Assembly (NCBI GenBank): GCA_015680685.1
Contig: MNCI01017655.1
Location: forward strand, 1,093,674 to 1,157,673
DNA from: Gnetum montanum
Taxonomy: Eukaryota; Streptophyta; Gnetopsida; Gnetales; Gnetaceae
DNA: 64,000 nt
Direction: 5' to 3'
Made by a program: the position numbers and the translations under genes. Under the pieces are notes generated by a model. The model was not told the DNA's origin and did not search any database. It was given only the letters and a program-made list of their open reading frames with translations. Every line of letters starts with the position of its first letter. Within the stretch, counting starts at the first letter, position 1. Shown piece by piece: positions 57,817 through 64,000 of the stretch.

Positions 57817-59929
57817 TATCACCATGATAGAATGAAAACTCATCCTCAAGTTTCTTGCAAAATATTGAGAAGGTATGGGATTATTGACTGAATGACAACT
57901 GACGGTGACATGCAATAATAGACTCAAAGTGCCTAGTAAATGGATCAACCATGTATTAAAACATTGGTGTTCATAACCAATGTTGTAAACATTGTACATA
58001 GATGACATCCTGACCCTCATTTCATAGCTTGAAGAGAGAGAGAGATGGAAAAGAAAATGAGGCGCATTGCAACTGATGTCAAAAATGTGCACATTGATGT
58101 TCATCCATGGCCATATGACCAAGCTTGTTCCTTGTGTAAATGCTCTTTCTCCAGTTCATCCTGAGTGCTCTCCCTTATCCCAGTCCATTGTTCATGTGAT
58201 TGCCATTTGTACACACAACACAATCATGAATTACTAAGGATAGATAAAATATGATGTAGTTGATACCTTGCCTTGATATGAAGCACATTGGCTAGGTTGT
58301 GGGTATGGTACATATTGCGTTAAAGGTTTGTAGCTAATAACTACCCAAGGTGTAGGGGTGAGATGAGTAATGGAATGGAAAAATTTGCGATAAGACCCCA
58401 TGACTAAGAGTGAACCTCTGATAGCAATAGGATGTAAAATGAAAGAACAAGGAAGATTAGAGAAATAACGATGGTGAAGCCAATAAAACAAAAAGCAAAA
58501 ATGAATGTCATGGATGGGGTGAAATGAGAAATTTTTGATTGTAAGAAATGTTTAAGGGTAAAGAACTTTCAATTGCATCAAAAAAAGGAATGCCAATGGA
58601 TCCTCTCCAAAGCAAGCTCATGCCCTTTATGCCTTGAAAACCCCACAAACCATAGAGTTCATAGGCTCTAGGAATGACATATGGAAATAATAGTTAAGAA
58701 TTCACCCACAAGAATTTACCAAAGAATAACAATGTGTTAACCAAGATATAGACTAATCATAGAATCGACAATGAGGTGGAATATGGAAAGTAATCTAGAA
58801 AGAGAAGAGAGAGTGGAATGGAAGCTCAAAATGAAGGTCATGTAAAGTCCCTTATGTAGTATGTGGTTAATTTGACTTAATAAAATTTAGCCCAAATCTA
58901 GATTAAAACTAACCACATCTAGTGACCTCGCATCAACACACTTGACCAACCCATCCTCCTGAAGTAGCAAAAATGCTTCCACAGAGCAACCACCATTCCA
59001 AAAAGAGAAGAATAGAGAAGCAGTAAGTGAGAAAGGGCCTTAGTTAGAGGGAACCTTCAGGCATGGGTAACATGTATTTCCAGTGCCATAACCAGTGCTT
59101 ATAGCCCATGTTCCTTTATTATGTCTAAGGGGTCTTCTTTGAATTCCCACCAATTTTTTTTAAGTAGGAACCACACCATGCAAAGACTTATTTGATTTGT
59201 GCAACTTCCTAATATTAGTTGATAGCGGAATGATGGAAAACTTTTGAAAAAAAAACATCCAAGTACCCAAGAGAACGGTTAGCACAAATGCATCAAATTC
59301 CCTTGAGGTCACATCCTTTTCAATTCATTTGAATCTTTCCTTGATTTGAAGAATACCAAGCTACTAATTCATTAATAGCTTTGCTTAGAAAAAAGGACAG
59401 TACATTTCCAAAATAAAGGGAGACCATAGAGTTGAATGGATGAATGGACATTGTGGACTCATTTCTTGTTTTATCAAAATAAACCATATCTTATCATCAA
59501 AATTGGAAGTCAAATGTAAAAACCAACATTAGCAATCAACACCATTATAGTCCAACCCACCATCATGAGCACTTATTATGTGACAAGTGAAAATAAATCA
59601 AACAAAAGGTAACAAGGAAAGAAATAGTAAAAATGTTAATGATGGTGTAATACAAAAACAAGTAAATATGAAAAATTTGTAAAACAAAAAGGATAAAAGA
59701 AACTAAGGGCTTAGAATAGTTAGCATTGGTGGCCATCTTCCCCATGACTAAGTTGGAAGGAGGAGATCTAAAATAATGAGTAGGGTTATCCATCAACAGA
59801 GGTAGTGTTAGTACTAGCTGTGGTGGGCTCATGGAAAGGTTTAGTTTGCTAGATATTGATCAACAATTTTTCATTTGGACTTTCAGGTTTATAGATTACC
59901 ATGGCCCCTAATGGAAAAGTTTCATGAAT
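57817..59929 (-). other. E8 3' untranslated region
   Basis: About 2.1 kb between integrase and 3' LTR with no convincing gene; serves as the uninterrupted reference for the split E3 region. Small minus-strand frames (57814-58122, 58234-58491, 59563-59832) have no motif. Confidence 0.6.
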
Positions 59930-61040
59930 GATATAAGGTCCTTCCCATAGCATTTGAAATTTAGTTCATTGTGGCACATGTGCGGGATTCTAATAAAAAA
60001 CCCTATCTCCAGGTTGGTAGTTAACTTTTCTAATTCTTAGATCATGATGTTGTTTTTTGAAGGCCTTGTGCAGTTCATTGGATGATACGGCAGCTAATTG
60101 ATTTTCATCTAGCAAGTTAAGATTCATTAACCACTCTTTCTGCACTAGATTAAGATCAAGGTTGAGGTCACATGTTGTAGATAGTATATGGAGCTTCACT
60201 TGGATAGAAAGTGTTGGAAGTTTACCAAACACTAACTCATAGAAAGAGTAGCCTATAGGGAGTTTCCATGTGGAGAAGTAGGCTCAAAGGGCATCATTCA
60301 GTTTGGTGCTCTAGTCTCGTCTATTTTTGCTAATAGTTTGTGTCAAGATTTTTGTGATTTTCCTATTGGTGACTTTGGCTTGACCATTCGCTTGAGGATG
60401 ATATGGTGTAGTCAGTTTATGCTCAACTCCTAAGCATTGCATCAATTTCCAAAAAGTCACACCTATAAAATGTGTGCCATTATCAGAAATAAGTGTATGT
60501 GGAATGCCAAACCTATTTACAATTTGTTGTTAAACAAATCATGTAGTGGCAGATGATGTATAGTCAGTAACAACTACTACTTCTACCCATTTTTTGAAAT
60601 AGTAAACAACAACAACAATGTATGATTTTTGAGTAGACATCGATGTAATGGGCCTTGTAAAATCAATACCCCATATGTCGAAGGGTTCTAAGGGTTGAAT
60701 CCATTGTTTTGGATCCTCCATTCTAGTAGTCATTCCCCCATCACATTGATAGTGCTCACAAAATTGTACAAAATGATGGGCATCCCGAGATTATGTAGGT
60801 CAGTAATATCATGCAAGAAAGATTTTAATGACTATTCATCTTCCAGCATAATGACCCCCACAAGGGCCCTCATGAGCATCTTGGAGAACTCACAATTGAT
60901 CTATGTCAGGAACACACCATTAGACAAAGGCATCGAAACACACCTTGTAAAGGTATCTATTGATTTCCATGAAATGTTTGACTTGGTGGAGAAACTATTG
61001 TTTCTTTTTAACATCCAACCCTTGTGGTGTTTCTTATGTA
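59930..61040 (-). pseudogene. E8 integrase
   Basis: Minus strand: zinc-finger remnant (60740-60900); core from about 60700 (FDIWGIDFTRPI at 60539-60733, then YYFKKWVEVVVV and, near 60470, a decayed D-N-G-T-H-F equivalent). The C-terminal part is open at 59990-60232 (KLPTLSIQVKLHILST, SSNELHKAFKKQHHDLRIRK, YQPGDRVFYWNP). Split by several stops. Confidence 0.78.
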
Positions 61041-61640
61041 AGATTATGTAAGAATGCTACTATACCAATTTGTATTAATGGGTGATTGATTTTTTATTAC
61101 ACCTGCAAAGAGGGGTTCATCAAGGAAGCGATCAAAAATTGGATATTCATCCTCTTTGTTGTCCCATCGCAATCGAGATAAATGATCGACAACAACATTC
61201 TTAGTTTCTTTATGATCTATTATCATGATATCAAACTTTTACAAGATTACAAGCCATTGTATGATGCAAGGGCTCACTGTTGGTTTATTCATAAGGAATC
61301 GAGTCGCACTATGATCTATGTGTACAAATACCTTATAGCCTAATACATAGTGCCTAAATTTTTCTAGTGCAAACACCATAGCCATTAACTCTTTTTCTAT
61401 TATGGTATAGTTGAGTTATGCACCATCAATACTCTAACTTGTACAGTGAATGTAATAGGGATGTTTTTGGCCATCTAACTATGTAAGTACAACTCCTAAA
61501 GCAAAATTGAATGTGTTAGTCATTATATGGAATGGTCTGGATCAATCAGGAGCTTGTAGAATGGGAGTTTCTACGAGCTTCTATTTCAAGGCTTGGAAAG
61601 ACAATTCACATTCCTTGGTCCATTCAAAAGATATGGCCTT
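61041..61640 (-). pseudogene. E8 RNase H
   Basis: KETKNVVVDHLSRLRWDNKEDEYP (61044-61226) is the C-terminal end of a gypsy RNase H, equivalent to KGTKNVVADHLSWL in E3. Upstream blocks from 61240 to 61640 match the E3 RNase H in order, with stops. Confidence 0.75.
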
Positions 61641-62640
61641 TTTTGTTAATTCTACTAATGATTTTGTAATCTTCAAAAGGTTCTCAATGAAGCATCTATA
61701 ATAGCTAGTATGTCCAAGGAATGATGAGATATCTTTTATAGCTTTAGGTTGATGAGTGATTCCTTTGATGACTTTAATTTTTTTAGGATCTACCTCTATC
61801 CCTCTTTGTGAAATTTTATGCCCTAATACAATGCCCTATTGGACCATTAAGTGGCTTTTCTACCAATTGAGCCTTAGGTTGGTTTCAACATATCATTTCA
61901 GTACTTGCTCTAATCGATCCAATGCTTGTTCAAAGTCCACTCCATAGGTGGAGAAATCATCTATAAAAACCTCCATACCGTTCCCTATTTGATACTGAAA
62001 TATATTAAGAACCAAATGTTAAAATGTTGCTGGAGCATTACACAAGCCAAATGGCATCTGTCTATATGCAAATGTCCCCCAAGGGCTCGTGAATGTAGTC
62101 TTGGTTTGGTCTTCTAGTGCTATTTGAATTTGATTGTACCCACTGTAACCATCCAAACAACTATAGTAGCAATGCCCTACAATGGTATCTAAGACTTAGT
62201 CAATGAATAAAAATGGGAAATGGTCTTTAAATGTCACCATGTTTAATAGTCTAAAGTCTATACATACCCTTCATTTATCACTTTTTTTTGGCACAATGAC
62301 TAATGGGCTAACCCATTCACTATCAGCAATGGGGTAGATGAACCCAGTCTTTAGAAGTTATTCAATTTCTTCCTTAACTACTTGCTTAAGATTTGGGTTC
62401 AACCATCTTTGTGGTTGTCATCAAGGCTTCATAGAGGGGTTAGTGTAAATTTTATATTAGCATATCCTAGGATTTATGTTGAATAATTCAGGATATGATG
62501 AAGCAAAGGCTTTTGACCATTTATTTACCATCTTCAGCAATTTTCTTTTTGCTAAGGAGTGAGCTTAGCATTAATGATTACCAACTTTCCAGTCCAAAGA
62601 AATGCATACTCCATACTAATGGGCAATGATTTCAATTTGA
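61641..62640 (-). pseudogene. E8 reverse transcriptase
   Basis: Minus strand shows the active site VFIDDFSTYGVDF near 61930-61975 with both Asp kept (FMDN in E3), a GTFAYRQMPFG-like stretch near 62050, and a decayed YSFLDG / YNQIQI region near 62120-62160. Stops replace expected Gln and Trp codons, and no long open frame remains. Confidence 0.78.
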
Positions 62641-62879
62641 GGGGCTCTTGTTTGAACTCATCAAGGATTTCCAACTTCCCCTAGTTGATATTTTCGATGT
62701 TAGTACTTGGAAGTTAGTGATGGACTTACTCTAATGCATCTATGCTATTAATATAAGCACAAGTCAAGCTCTTAGTTGGTTCCATGCATAAAGTTGAATT
62801 GCTCTCTTGGTCAGCTATCAACCACTAGGTGCCTTCCTATTTTATGGTTGCTATATATAGGCATCTTTGTATGTTAGTT

Positions 62880-63490
62880 ACTTGTGCACATTGGTTGCAT
62901 GCAAGCAATGTTAAACGTCATAAAAACTAGGACTTCTGCACATAGATGCACCTTGTGTCACTATATGCAATGCATAGAAATTTTTTCTTCTCAATCTTCC
63001 CAAATGTATTTTCTTTTGATATCTCTAGAAAAAGATCATGTATTCCTAGGTGTGCATCAATTGTACTCAGCCATGCTCTTTCCATTATGATTAGGAAGTC
63101 CCCCTTCTAGATGTTGAATTGGATAACTAGGAAATAGGCTAGATACGACCACCCACAAATAGTGGTGACAATGTCCTCCACTAGTCCCAATGGGATAATG
63201 ATGGACTGGTTGGCCAACTCTAAATGAATATTACTCTTCTTTAGTGGAGGTAGGTTCTAGGCTTTATACATTTATTGAAAGATTAAGTTAACACCAAAAC
63301 CTGAATTTAAAAGAGCTTTGCAACTCTCATTTCCTACAATTTGAAAATATATAAGAGGACTTCTAGGATTAGAGAATTTTCTAGAAAGATGACTAGCTTT
63401 ATTCCAATCAGTGATGCCATGGGTTAACATAATAGTATGCGTTGAATGTAGTTTTTGGTTCGAAGGAAGCTCTAAAGATTTGAACAATGG
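62880..63490 (-). pseudogene. E8 aspartic protease
   Basis: Open at 63272-63487 with NESCKALLNSGFGVNLIFQ; the catalytic D-x-G of E3 (LLDLGFG) is changed to N-S-G, so the Asp is lost. The domain continues to about 62900 in another frame. Confidence 0.76.
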
Positions 63491-64000
63491 TGAGGCATTT
63501 GAAAAATTAGCTGCTTGTGGTTATAAGGACTTGGTTGGACTATTGGTTCTAAAGAAAGGTCTTTTCTTTGTGTGGTTGTCTGAACCAATAGTAGGTTGAA
63601 TATTGACAATCCTTGTAATGTTACATTGCTACCGTTGGGCCGAAAGCTCATCCTGCATAGTTGAAGTAGGTGGTAATGAAGCTGAGGGTGGAAGAGGTGT
63701 AGACAAATGAGAAGGATAGTATGGGTGTAGAGCATCACCCCTAGGATAAGAAGTTCTATAATACTTGGGGGTTTGGTAGTGAGGCTAAAGAGCGATGTGA
63801 CTACTAGAGTCATGTGGAGAGATTAACTGCTAAACATAATACTCATATGGGTTAGGCTAGTGGTAAGGGTACTATTGACATGGTGGTGGCATTCCCCATG
63901 ATTGTGGGTGTTCCCACCATCGATATTGTTCATTTAGTTGTGGTGGAGCTCCACTTAGATAATATGTCTATGATTGGTGGAACTACCTTGGATTACCTTG
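63491..64000 (-). pseudogene. gag: E8 gag C-terminal tail, cut by window end
   Basis: Matches E3 36291-36790: a Pro/Tyr/Gln-rich stretch whose coding strand includes a GMPPPCQQYPY-like block near 63880-63900 and SPPSAS-like runs near 63690. Continues past the window. Confidence 0.65.

Larger units (their letters stand above)
57014..64000 (-). mobile_element. E8: Athila-like element, sister of E3, cut by window end
   Basis: Minus strand, from right to left: gag tail (from 64000), protease, RT, RNase H, integrase, 3' region and 3' LTR. Every part lines up with E3, but E8 is uninterrupted and slightly better preserved. The 5' LTR and most of gag lie beyond the window. Confidence 0.87.

Overview
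This is a stretch of plant nuclear DNA made almost entirely of LTR retrotransposons, most of them old and broken. I see no intact cellular gene, tRNA, rRNA or CRISPR array. The size and layering of the elements, the many in-frame stops at positions where Gln, Trp or Arg codons would be expected (C-to-T / G-to-A decay) and the captured fragments of plant genes fit a seed plant with a very large genome. A gymnosperm is likely, but that is inference. Runs of N show a draft assembly.

Layout. (1) 1-8455: plus-strand Ty3/gypsy element E1. The window cuts its 5' LTR; its pol (1740-4340) is riddled with stops; its 3' LTR is 7475-8455. (2) 8560-18079: two diverged copies, in the same orientation, of an unidentified coiled-coil ORF, with a decayed Athila-like gag (E2) between them. 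(3) 18080-39753: minus-strand Athila-like element E3, flanked by a perfect CCAAT duplication. It landed inside the second coiled-coil ORF, whose frame resumes at 39759 and stops at 39936. (4) 19556-31819: a Tat-lineage minus-strand element E4 nested inside E3, with a 30-bp tandem array after pol and palindrome-rich LTRs. (5) 40099-40746: plus-strand LTR (E5) directly after the coiled-coil ORF.

(6) 40778-54350: plus-strand element E6, the best preserved unit. Its LTRs are about 3.6 kb and carry fragments of host genes (a TSO1/CXC-like N-terminus, a receptor-kinase fragment, a possible PPR fragment) in U3, upstream of the TATA box. Its pol has an extra RNase H domain between protease and reverse transcriptase. 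(7) 54351-57013: 21-bp and 45-bp tandem repeats, then the 5' end of a truncated minus-strand gag (E7). (8) 57014-64000: E8, a minus-strand sister of E3, running off the window end. Its 3' LTR also looks like the 5' LTR of E7.

The order of events can partly be read: E2/E5 with the coiled-coil ORF was in place first, E3 inserted into it, and E4 inserted into E3. E6 inserted separately just beyond the E5 LTR. Domain calls rest on motifs read by eye; no alignment or database search was run.
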